This document shows, one piece after another, positions 6,247 through 12,038 of a stretch of DNA of 12,038 nt. Each line of letters opens with the position of its first letter. Positions within the stretch are counted from its first letter, which is position 1. The DNA comes from an uncultured Collinsella sp. (GTDB lineage Bacteria; Actinomycetota; Coriobacteriia; Coriobacteriales; Coriobacteriaceae): assembly GCA_937950415.1 (NCBI GenBank), contig CALFDL010000228.1, positions 1 through 12,038 on the forward strand, given 5' to 3'. Below the pieces are notes generated by a model. That model did not search any database, was not told where the DNA came from, and saw only the letters and a list, made by a program, of their open reading frames with translations. Made by a program: the position numbers and the translations under genes.

Positions 6247-7543
6247 CCTCGCCAGCCGCCTCGCCGCATCTGAGTCCGCATCGTCCACCATCCTCGCCAA
6301 GGATCGAACGCTTTCCTGCGACACCCGCCAAACGGGACTCAACAACAACGCACTTGTGATCGGCCCCTCGGGAGCCGGCAAGACCCGAAACGTCCTCAAG
6401 CCCAACCTGCTGCAAATGAACGCAAGCTACATCGTGCTCGACACCAAAGGCACGCTCTGTCGCGAAGTGGGACCCGTGCTGGCAGCCCACGGTTACCGCG
6501 TGCAATGCCTCAACTTCGCCGACCTCAACACCGTCCCGGCCCTTGCGCCCGGCATCGAGCGCTGCGGCTACAACCCCCTGAGGCACATTCGCCGCAAGGC
6601 GGACGGCAGGCCCAACCAGCAGGACATCCTCTCGGTGGCAAAGGCCATCTGCCCCATCGAGGACAACAACCAGCCTTTTTGGGATCATGCGGCGGCAAAC
6701 CTGCTGTCGTGTCTTATCGCCTACGTCACCGAACAGCTACCCGCCGACGAGCAGACGATCAGCTCGGTCATCAAGCTGATCGAGCACCTGCAGGACGGTG
6801 CCACGGGTCGATTGTTTGACGACCTGATCACGACCGACCCCCAAAGCTATGCCCTCTCGCTATGGCGGCGCTACGCCATTACGCAAAATGCCGAGCGCAT
6901 GCACGCGAGCATCGTCGGCATCCTTGCCGAAAAGGTCATGTGTCTGGGATTCGACGGTGCGGCACAGCTCTATCGTGAGTGCCATCAGGTGAACTTCGCT
7001 TCCATGGGACACACCCCCTGCGTCCTGTTTGTAACCGTGAGCGATATTGACCGCAATCTCGATCCGCTGACCGGCCTCTTTATTTCGCAGGCGTTTATGG
7101 GCCTCATTCGTGAGGCCGATAGGCAGCCCGACGGCAGCCTGCCCGTGCCCGTGCGCTTTATGCTCGATGACTTCGCAAATCTGCAGATCCCCCAGATCGA
7201 CAACGTGCTCTCGATTATCCGAAGCCGCAACATCTGGGCAACGCTGCTGCTGCAGTCGACCAACCAGCTCGATGCGCTCTATGGCGAGGCACGCGCACGC
7301 TCCATCATGGGCAACTGCGACACGCATCTGGTGCTGGCGTTCCAGGATCCCGAGAGTGCCCGGGTGTTTTCCGACCGCGCCGACGCGCTGCCCAGCACGC
7401 TCATGGCGACGCCGATCGATCGCTCGTGGCTCTTTGTGCGCGGTCGCACTCCCGAACAGGTCGAGCGCTTTAGGCTCGAAGACCATCCGCTCTACGGGGA
7501 GCTGCCCGAGGCGCAGCGAGACCATGCGGAGGCCGAGATCTAG
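6239..7543 (+). CDS. VirD4/TraG-like P-loop ATPase without membrane anchor
   Basis: A 434-aa member of the type IV coupling protein group of the FtsK-HerA superfamily. Walker A is GPSGAGKT (42-49), the strand after it is YIVLDTKGTL (64-73, as in VirD4), Walker B is VRFMLDDFANL (305-315), followed by IIRSRNIWATLLLQSTNQL (326-344) and a YG...IMGNC segment typical of TraG/VirD4. Coupling proteins hexamerise at the membrane and pump DNA or protein during conjugation; they normally start with two transmembrane helices and run to 550-700 residues. This one has no hydrophobic N-terminal segment and is short, so it is probably cytosolic. ATG 6239 has AAGGAGG 6 nt upstream and overlaps the ClpP-like stop by 8 nt; a longer in-frame reading from 6047 would lie across the peptidase gene. 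No relaxase, integrase or other transfer gene is present. Confidence 0.85.
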   Translation: MSNLASRLAASESASSTILAKDRTLSCDTRQTGLNNNALVIGPSGAGKTRNVLKPNLLQMNASYIVLDTKGTLCREVGPVLAAHGYRVQCLNFADLNTVPALAPGIERCGYNPLRHIRRKADGRPNQQDILSVAKAICPIEDNNQPFWDHAAANLLSCLIAYVTEQLPADEQTISSVIKLIEHLQDGATGRLFDDLITTDPQSYALSLWRRYAITQNAERMHASIVGILAEKVMCLGFDGAAQLYRECHQVNFASMGHTPCVLFVTVSDIDRNLDPLTGLFISQAFMGLIREADRQPDGSLPVPVRFMLDDFANLQIPQIDNVLSIIRSRNIWATLLLQSTNQLDALYGEARARSIMGNCDTHLVLAFQDPESARVFSDRADALPSTLMATPIDRSWLFVRGRTPEQVERFRLEDHPLYGELPEAQRDHAEAEI

Positions 7544-7612
7544 GCGCAGGGTTCTCGCGGCGCGCGGCGCCCCAGCGATGTTCCACAAAGGCCGTGCGCC
7601 CCGGGACTACGG

Positions 7613-7652
7613 CAAAGCAAAGGGGCCCGCATCCGATAGGATACGGGCCCCT
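7613..7652 (-). terminator. pgi: Intrinsic terminator of pgi
   Basis: AGGGGCCCGCATCC (7621-7634) and GGATACGGGCCCCT (7639-7652) form a 14-bp stem with a GATA loop. Read on the minus strand the one odd pair becomes a G-U wobble and the stem is followed by TTTGCTTTG, so it serves pgi, whose stop codon is 32 nt upstream. It also separates pgi from the converging cassette. Confidence 0.8.
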
Positions 7653-7684
7653 GACTATAAGGCGCGATGCGTTAACAGCAGCGA

Positions 7685-9379
7685 CTACTTGCGATGCGCG
7701 CGATAGAACTCGATGAGCGCCTGGGTCGAAGCGTCCTGCTCGGCCTTGGCGGCGTCATCGTGGAAGGCCGGGGTAATCTGCTTGGCAAGCTGCTTGCCCA
7801 GCTCGACGCCCCACTGGTCGTAGGAGTCGATGCCCCAGACCGTGCCCTCGACAAACGTGATGTGCTCGTACAGGGCGATGAGCTCGCCGAGTGCGAACGG
7901 GGTCAGCGTGTCGCCGAAGATCGAGGTCGTCGGGCGATTGCCCTCAAAGCAACGGGCCGGGACGATCTGCTCGGGCGTGCCCTCGGCACGAACCTCATCG
8001 GCCGTCTTACCAAAGGCGAGCGCCTTGGTCTGGGCCAGGAAGTTGCCCAGGAACAGCTCGTGGACATCCTGGCCGCCGTCGGTCGCAGGGTTGGCGGTAT
8101 TGGCGAAGGCGATGAAGTCGGCCGGAACCACCACAGTGCCCTGGTGCAGCAGCTGATAGAAGGCATGCTGGCCGTTGGTGCCGGGCTCGCCCCAGAAGAT
8201 CTCACCGGTGTCGGAGGTCACAGCGCTGCCGTCCCAGCGGACATGCTTGCCGTTGGACTCCATGGTGAGCTGCTGCAGGTAGGCCGGGAAGCGGTGCAGG
8301 CACTGGCAGTACGGCAGCACGGCGTGGCTCTTGGAACCGAAGAAGTTGACGTACCAGACATTGAGCAGGCCCATCAGCGCGACGGCGTTGTTCTCGAGCG
8401 GGGTGTTGCAGAAGTACTCGTCGATGGCGTGGAAGCCCTCGAGGAACTGCTGGAAGTGCTCGGGGCCGAGCACGACGATCAGCGACAGGCCCACGGCGGA
8501 GTCAACGGAATAGCGGCCACCGACCCAGTTCCAGAAACCGAAGGCGTTGGCGGGGTCGATACCGAAGGCCTCGACCTTCTCGAGTGCGGTGGAAACGGCG
8601 ACGAAGTGCTTTGCCACGGCCTCGGCGTTCTGCTCATCGGAGCCGTCGATGGCGCCCTGAGCCTTGAGCTGCTCGAGCATCCAGGTCTTGACCTCGCGGG
8701 CGTTGGTGAGGGTCTCGAGCGTGGTGAAGGTCTTGGAGACGATGATTACGAGCGTGGTCTCGGGATCCAGGCCCTTGAGCTTCTCGGCCTGGTCGTTGGG
8801 GTCGATGTTGGAGATGTAGCGGCAGTCGATACCGGCGTCGGCATAGGGACGCAGAGCCTCGTAGGCCATGACCGGGCCCAGGTCGGAGCCGCCGATGCCG
8901 ATGGACACCAGATGCTCGATCTTTTTGCCGGTAACACCCTTCCACTCACCGGAGCGCACGCGCTCGGCGAAGGCATACATGCGGTCGAGGACCTCGTGCA
9001 CGTCGGCGACGACGTCCTGGCCGTCGACGATGAGCTGGCCCTTCTCGCTTGCCGGGCGGCGCAGCGCGGTGTGCAGGACAGCGCGGTCCTCGGTGGTGTT
9101 GATGTGCTCGCCGGAGAACATGGCATCGCGGCGCTCCTCGAGCTTCACCTCGCGGGCAAGATCGCACAGCAGCTTGACGGTCTCATCGGTCACCAGGTTC
9201 TTCGACAGATCGAAGTGCAGGTCACCGGCGTCAAAGCTCAGCTTGTTCACGCGCTCGGCATCGGCGGCGAACCAGGCCTTGAGGTCGATACCTTCGGCCT
9301 CGAGCTTCTCCTGATGAGCCTCGAGCGCCTTCCAAGCGGCGGTCGACGTAGCATCGATAGGTGCGGCAACAGTTGCCAT
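7685..9379 (-). CDS. pgi: Glucose-6-phosphate isomerase
   Basis: A complete 564-aa PGI, which interconverts glucose 6-phosphate and fructose 6-phosphate in glycolysis and gluconeogenesis. IGIGGSDLGP (160-169) binds the phosphate, FGFWNWVGGRYSVDSAVG (280-297) is PGI signature 1, and the catalytic residues are E374 (MESNGKH), H405 (GTNGQHAF) and K529 (QWGVELGKQ). The E-to-H spacing of 31 equals that of E. coli PGI (355 to 386). The ATG at 9379 has GAGGAGG upstream; an in-frame ATG at 9406 lacks a ribosome binding site. A TAGAAT about 60 nt upstream of the start is a possible -10 box without a good -35. Its last ten codons and terminator are duplicated at 4121-4215. Confidence 0.97.
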   Translation of the reverse strand: MATVAAPIDATSTAAWKALEAHQEKLEAEGIDLKAWFAADAERVNKLSFDAGDLHFDLSKNLVTDETVKLLCDLAREVKLEERRDAMFSGEHINTTEDRAVLHTALRRPASEKGQLIVDGQDVVADVHEVLDRMYAFAERVRSGEWKGVTGKKIEHLVSIGIGGSDLGPVMAYEALRPYADAGIDCRYISNIDPNDQAEKLKGLDPETTLVIIVSKTFTTLETLTNAREVKTWMLEQLKAQGAIDGSDEQNAEAVAKHFVAVSTALEKVEAFGIDPANAFGFWNWVGGRYSVDSAVGLSLIVVLGPEHFQQFLEGFHAIDEYFCNTPLENNAVALMGLLNVWYVNFFGSKSHAVLPYCQCLHRFPAYLQQLTMESNGKHVRWDGSAVTSDTGEIFWGEPGTNGQHAFYQLLHQGTVVVPADFIAFANTANPATDGGQDVHELFLGNFLAQTKALAFGKTADEVRAEGTPEQIVPARCFEGNRPTTSIFGDTLTPFALGELIALYEHITFVEGTVWGIDSYDQWGVELGKQLAKQITPAFHDDAAKAEQDASTQALIEFYRAHRK

Positions 9380-9502
9380 AGAGTCCTCCTCAGCATACGG
9401 GCGCACGCCTCCATGCGCCCGGACATTCAGATGCCACTATTCTAGCGCAGGTCAAGACTATAATCAGCGAGCGTTGCCAATCGGCCCCCAAACGGCAACC
9501 GA

Positions 9503-9572
9503 CCAAAAAGGGACAGGTTTATTTTGGCAGGTCAAACGCTTTACCAACCAAAAATAACCCATCCCTTTACGG
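9503..9572. repeat. REP-like imperfect hairpin, copy A
   Basis: Two 33-nt arms (9503-9535 and 9540-9572) around a 4-nt loop match at about 24 of 33 positions. The left arm begins CCAAAAAGGGACAGG. A related sequence in opposite orientation lies at 10231-10258. Long, imperfect extragenic palindromes with GGGACAGG cores resemble REP elements moved by IS200-like (RAYT) transposases; that link is from memory. It lies just downstream of the leftward ADH-like gene and may also act as a 3' hairpin for it. Confidence 0.6.
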
Positions 9573-9578
9573 CAGATA

Positions 9579-10154
9579 TTAGGCCGCGGCGCACACACTG
9601 CCGAGCAACTCGCGCAGAGGAGACCCAATGTCCTCAAGCAGTTCGGGCGCGATGATGGCAAAAACGGGAACCTCGCCGGCTCCCACGACGGCAGGTACCT
9701 TGCCCTCCGAGACAATGCATCCATAAGGAACAAAGCCGTCTTCGCCGGCATCGAGCGCTGCCATGCGACGGGCAAGTTCGCGTGCAAAGCCGGCAGTATC
9801 GGCATCGCCAATCGCCAAGACAAAGTCCACGCCTTCGTCGGTCGCCAGGGCCACGGCTTCGTCGATCAGCTCGTCTTCCCCGTCGCCCTCAACCGAGCCG
9901 CAGCGGAAAAGTACACGCTCGAGTAGTGCTCGATCAAGCGAGCCAAGTGCCGCCGAGACAAGCTCATCGCACGTATGCTTGTCACCGCCCAGCACGACCA
10001 GTGCCTTGGTACCGCCATAGTGGGCAACCAATCGCCCGCACCAGCGAGCCACGTCTCCATCCGCAACAAGGCGCGTCGGCATACCAAACCCATAGTTGAC
10101 CATCTTTCCCACAACCCTTCCATGCGCATAGGCGGTATCAATCGTTAGGCTCAT
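9579..10154 (-). CDS. Stand-alone iron-ADH-like N-terminal domain, degenerate
   Basis: A 191-aa protein. MVNYGFGMPTRLVADGD (18-34) followed by TKALVVLGGDKH (49-60) and EGVDFVLAIGDADT (107-120) follow the layout of the N-terminal Rossmann-like domain of iron-dependent alcohol dehydrogenases (butanol dehydrogenase group). The family's NAD-binding GGGS appears here as GDAD (116-119), and the whole C-terminal metal-binding domain, about half the usual 390 residues, is missing. It is therefore unlikely to be a dehydrogenase; a pseudoenzyme, a binding domain or a decaying gene are all possible. The start is uncertain: the ATG at 10154 has no clear ribosome binding site, and the ATG at 10103 fits the family's usual N-terminus with GGGA close upstream. 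Inverted REP-like repeats flank the gene. Confidence 0.65.
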   Translation of the reverse strand: MSLTIDTAYAHGRVVGKMVNYGFGMPTRLVADGDVARWCGRLVAHYGGTKALVVLGGDKHTCDELVSAALGSLDRALLERVLFRCGSVEGDGEDELIDEAVALATDEGVDFVLAIGDADTAGFARELARRMAALDAGEDGFVPYGCIVSEGKVPAVVGAGEVPVFAIIAPELLEDIGSPLRELLGSVCAAA

Positions 10155-10230
10155 GCTACGAAGCGAGCTTTTCCGAGCTGTTTCGCGCTCTTTAGAGCTG
10201 CGTTAAAACCCAATCCAACCGCACGACCAT

Positions 10231-10258
10231 ACCTACCAAAACAAACCAGTCCCTTTTT
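10231..10258. repeat. REP-like repeat, copy B, inverted relative to copy A
   Basis: Its reverse complement matches 9505-9532 at 25 of 28 positions (AAAAAGGGAC core). A weaker outer inverted repeat (GTTAAAACC at 10202-10210 against GGTTTTGAC at 10263-10271) brackets it. The pair with copy A encloses the ADH-like gene. Copy B abuts the umuC promoter, whose -35 starts 9 nt after it. Confidence 0.65.
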
Positions 10259-10266
10259 GACAGGTT

Positions 10267-10295
10267 TTGACGATGTCCGTGCAAGCGGGTATTAT
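10267..10295 (+). promoter_or_regulatory. Sigma-70-type promoter of the umuC-yolD operon
   Basis: TTGACG (10267-10272) and TATTAT (10290-10295) are separated by exactly 17 nt, close to consensus. The start of transcription would be near 10302, within the first LexA-type box, giving a leader of about 37 nt to the GTG at 10339. Confidence 0.7.
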
Positions 10296-10310
10296 CGAAC
10301 AGGTATTCGA
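10295..10310 (+). promoter_or_regulatory. LexA (SOS) box 1
   Basis: TCGAACAGGTATTCGA matches the Gram-positive/actinobacterial SOS box TCGAAC-N4-GTTCGA with one mismatch (A for G). It touches the -10 box and covers the predicted transcription start, where a bound repressor would block initiation. Confidence 0.68.
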
Positions 10311-10311
10311 T

Positions 10312-10327
10312 AAGAACATGTGTTTGA
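10312..10327 (+). promoter_or_regulatory. LexA (SOS) box 2
   Basis: AAGAACATGTGTTTGA holds the core GAAC-N4-GTTT in the same register 17 bp after box 1. It lies between the predicted transcription start and the ribosome binding site. Two adjacent boxes suggest tight repression. Confidence 0.62.
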
Positions 10328-10338
10328 TGGGAGGACGT

Positions 10339-11844
10339 GTGGCGCACGAGCAGCACACCTACATCTGCATCGACCTCAAGACGTTTTATGCCAGCGTTGA
10401 GTGCGTCGATCGTGGGCTCGATCCGCTTACCACCAACCTGGTCGTTGCCGACGAATCGCGCGGGCGCACGACCATCTGCCTCGCCATCACGCAGGCCATG
10501 AAGGACCTCGGGATACACAACCGCTGCCGTCTGTTCGAAATTCCCGATGGCATCGACTACATCACGGCCGTACCGCGCATGCAGCATTACATGGAGGTGT
10601 CGGCGAAAATCTACGGTATCTATCTGGAATACGTCAGCCCCCAGGACGTGCACGTCTACTCCATCGATGAGTGCTTTATCGACGTGACGCCCTATCTGGA
10701 CCTCTATCACACAGATGCGGAAGGGTTCGCCTGCACGCTGCGCGACGAGGTCCTCGCGCGCACCGGCATCACGGCGACGGTCGGCATCGGCCCCAACCTA
10801 TTCCAGGCCAAGGTAGCGCTCGACATTACCGCCAAGCACGTACCCAGCCGCATCGGCATACTCGACGACGAGACCTTTCGCAAGGAGATCTGGCCCCATC
10901 GTCCCATCACCGATATCTGGGGCATCGGTCCCGGCGTGGCAGCCCGCCTCGAAAAGTACGGCGTCTACGATCTGATGGGCGTCGCGGCGCTCGACGAAAA
11001 CCTGCTTTACGATGAGCTCGGCGTCAATGCCGAATATCTTATCGACCACGCCTTCGGGCGTGAGCCGACAACCATCGCCGATATCCAAGCTTATCGCCCG
11101 CAAGCGACCTCGACTACCACGGGGCAGGTGCTCTCGAAGGGCTATGCCTACGAGCAGGCCTACACCGTCTTGCGCGAAATGGTCGATGCCGCCGTGCTGG
11201 ATTTGATCGACAAGCACGTGGCGTGTGACAGCATCTCGCTCTTTGTGGGCTATGCAAGCGAGCGCGCCGACATACGCCGGCTCAACGCCAGCGGCACGGC
11301 GCAGTATATAGACGGCTGCGGACACCTGCGCTCGAGTACCTCGGGCATCGAACCCGCAGCGACCGACGGCCCCGAGCTCGCGCCCCGTGCTCCCAAGCCC
11401 GTCCAGCGCGATGACGAAAGGCGTCGCCTGGTGCGCGAAGCGCAGGCAATCGATGGCATCTTTGTGGGAGAGCATGGCGGCAAACCGCGTGGTGGCTATG
11501 CCGCACTCTTTGCGCACTCCAACGCCTCGCGAAAGCTGCCCGAGCGCACTAATTCGTTTAAGAAAATCATGGGGTATTTCGATGACCTTTGGGCACAAAC
11601 GGTCGATCCCAAACGACCGGTCAAGCGCATCAACCTGGGATTTGGCAACCTCATGCCCGAGGAATTTGCCACCATCGATCTGTTCAGCGATATCGAGGCC
11701 GATGAGCGCGAGCGCGACCTGGCGCGCGCCGTCCTGGCCGTGAAAGGCAAGTACGGCAAGAACGCGCTCGTCAAGGGATTAAGCTTTACCGCCGGCGCCA
11801 CCGCGCGCGAACGCAACGGCCAAGTTGGAGGACATCGTGCCTAA
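10339..11844 (+). CDS. UmuC/UvrX-like Y-family DNA polymerase
   Basis: A 501-aa translesion polymerase of the UmuC/UvrX (YqjW) branch. ICIDLKTFYASVE (9-21) has catalytic D12 and a Tyr at the steric-gate position, YSIDECFIDVT (107-117) has D110 and E111, SRGRTTICLA (40-49) contacts the nucleotide, and ITDIWGIGPGVAARLEKYG (190-208) is the helix-hairpin-helix. The end ERNGQVGGHR is typical of this branch. Between about 318 and 400 the little-finger domain carries a Pro/Arg-rich insertion, making it longer than the usual 420 or so residues. I choose GTG 10339: GGGAGG is 4 nt upstream, residue 8 onward then begins the domain, and upstream in-frame starts (TTG 10267, ATG 10273) fall within the promoter and LexA boxes. 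It overlaps the YolD-like gene by 8 nt. Confidence 0.92.
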   Translation: MAHEQHTYICIDLKTFYASVECVDRGLDPLTTNLVVADESRGRTTICLAITQAMKDLGIHNRCRLFEIPDGIDYITAVPRMQHYMEVSAKIYGIYLEYVSPQDVHVYSIDECFIDVTPYLDLYHTDAEGFACTLRDEVLARTGITATVGIGPNLFQAKVALDITAKHVPSRIGILDDETFRKEIWPHRPITDIWGIGPGVAARLEKYGVYDLMGVAALDENLLYDELGVNAEYLIDHAFGREPTTIADIQAYRPQATSTTTGQVLSKGYAYEQAYTVLREMVDAAVLDLIDKHVACDSISLFVGYASERADIRRLNASGTAQYIDGCGHLRSSTSGIEPAATDGPELAPRAPKPVQRDDERRRLVREAQAIDGIFVGEHGGKPRGGYAALFAHSNASRKLPERTNSFKKIMGYFDDLWAQTVDPKRPVKRINLGFGNLMPEEFATIDLFSDIEADERERDLARAVLAVKGKYGKNALVKGLSFTAGATARERNGQVGGHRA

Positions 11845-12038
11845 ACCCAAGCAGCAGCCCGTGCGCCCGCCGACCGCCTTCGAGCGCCTGGCGGACCCCG
11901 AGGGCAGACGCCGCGCAGCCGACCCCAACCTCACTGCCAACGGTGCCGTGCGCGCCAACCGCGCCGCACAGTTTATGCCCTTTGCCGCCCTCACGGGATA
12001 CTACGAACTCGTGCGCAAGCAGGAAATCACCGTCGAGC
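11837..12038 (+). CDS. YolD-like protein, N-terminal part
   Basis: The gene starts at GTG 11837 with TTGGAGG 4 nt upstream and runs off the window after 67 codons. The start overlaps the polymerase stop (GTGCCTAA), so translation is probably coupled. After an Arg/Pro-rich start, residues 50-62 read FMPFAALTGYYEL, which resembles the PFaAL-type core of YolD-like proteins. In Bacillus relatives YolD-like genes sit beside UvrX/YqjW polymerases and are thought to play the UmuD-like partner role. The identification rests on this short motif plus position. Confidence 0.7.
   Translation, partial: MPKPKQQPVRPPTAFERLADPEGRRRAADPNLTANGAVRANRAAQFMPFAALTGYYELVRKQEITVE

Noticed and set aside
5629..7543. 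Complete conjugative or mobilisable element
   Set aside because: Only a VirD4-like ATPase is present; I see no relaxase, VirB4, integrase or origin of transfer.
7694..9445. A 583-codon open frame on the plus strand opposite pgi
   Set aside because: It is a mirror of the GC-rich pgi coding strand, reads as low-complexity Val/Gly/Leu/Glu sequence, and pgi has every catalytic motif.
9420..9480. Strong pgi promoter
   Set aside because: TAGAAT and TATAGT hexamers occur but no -35 box lies at a suitable distance from either, so I do not list it as a feature.
10267..10338. N-terminal extension of the Y-family polymerase
   Set aside because: It coincides with a -35/-10 promoter and two LexA-type boxes, and the family starts with the ICIDLKTFYA strand near residue 10.
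1..12038. CRISPR array
   Set aside because: The repeats present are inverted pairs or isolated two-copy elements; no regularly spaced direct repeats were seen.

Overview
The window reads as chromosomal DNA of a high-GC gut actinobacterium, most likely Collinsella or a close coriobacterial relative. I infer this from GC-rich third positions, strong GGAGG-type ribosome binding sites, AT-rich repeat elements between genes and the gene mix. The genus is not proven from sequence alone.

Left part (1-3903): the C-terminal end of a TatD-family hydrolase runs rightward and meets a leftward sugar-phosphate block. Between them lies an AT-rich, palindrome-packed element of about 228 bp with 30-bp terminal inverted repeats (318-545). 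In transcription order the leftward genes are a deoxyribose-phosphate aldolase (deoC), a Cof-type HAD-IIB phosphatase, an intrinsic terminator, a beta-phosphoglucomutase-like HAD phosphatase and a fructoselysine-6-kinase-like PfkB kinase. Together they suggest handling of phosphorylated sugars or Amadori products.

Middle part (3904-7684): a 771-bp gene-poor stretch holds two palindromes, a GC-rich hairpin and a vestige of the 3' end of pgi. It leads into a rightward three-gene cassette: an unrecognised 296-aa protein, a ClpP-like serine peptidase with an intact catalytic triad, and a VirD4/TraG-like P-loop ATPase without a membrane anchor. The peptidase and ATPase genes overlap by 8 nt. The cassette lies between two direct copies of the pgi 3' end plus its terminator, one real (7621-7714) and one vestigial (4121-4212), as expected for an island inserted at the end of pgi. 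It is the best candidate here for an undescribed system.

Right part (7685-12038): complete pgi (glucose-6-phosphate isomerase, leftward); a short leftward gene for a stand-alone, degenerate iron-alcohol-dehydrogenase-like nucleotide-binding domain, flanked by inverted copies of a REP-like repeat; and a rightward SOS operon. That operon has a promoter, two tandem LexA-type boxes, a UmuC/UvrX-like Y-family polymerase and, overlapping its stop by 8 nt, a YolD-like gene cut by the window edge.
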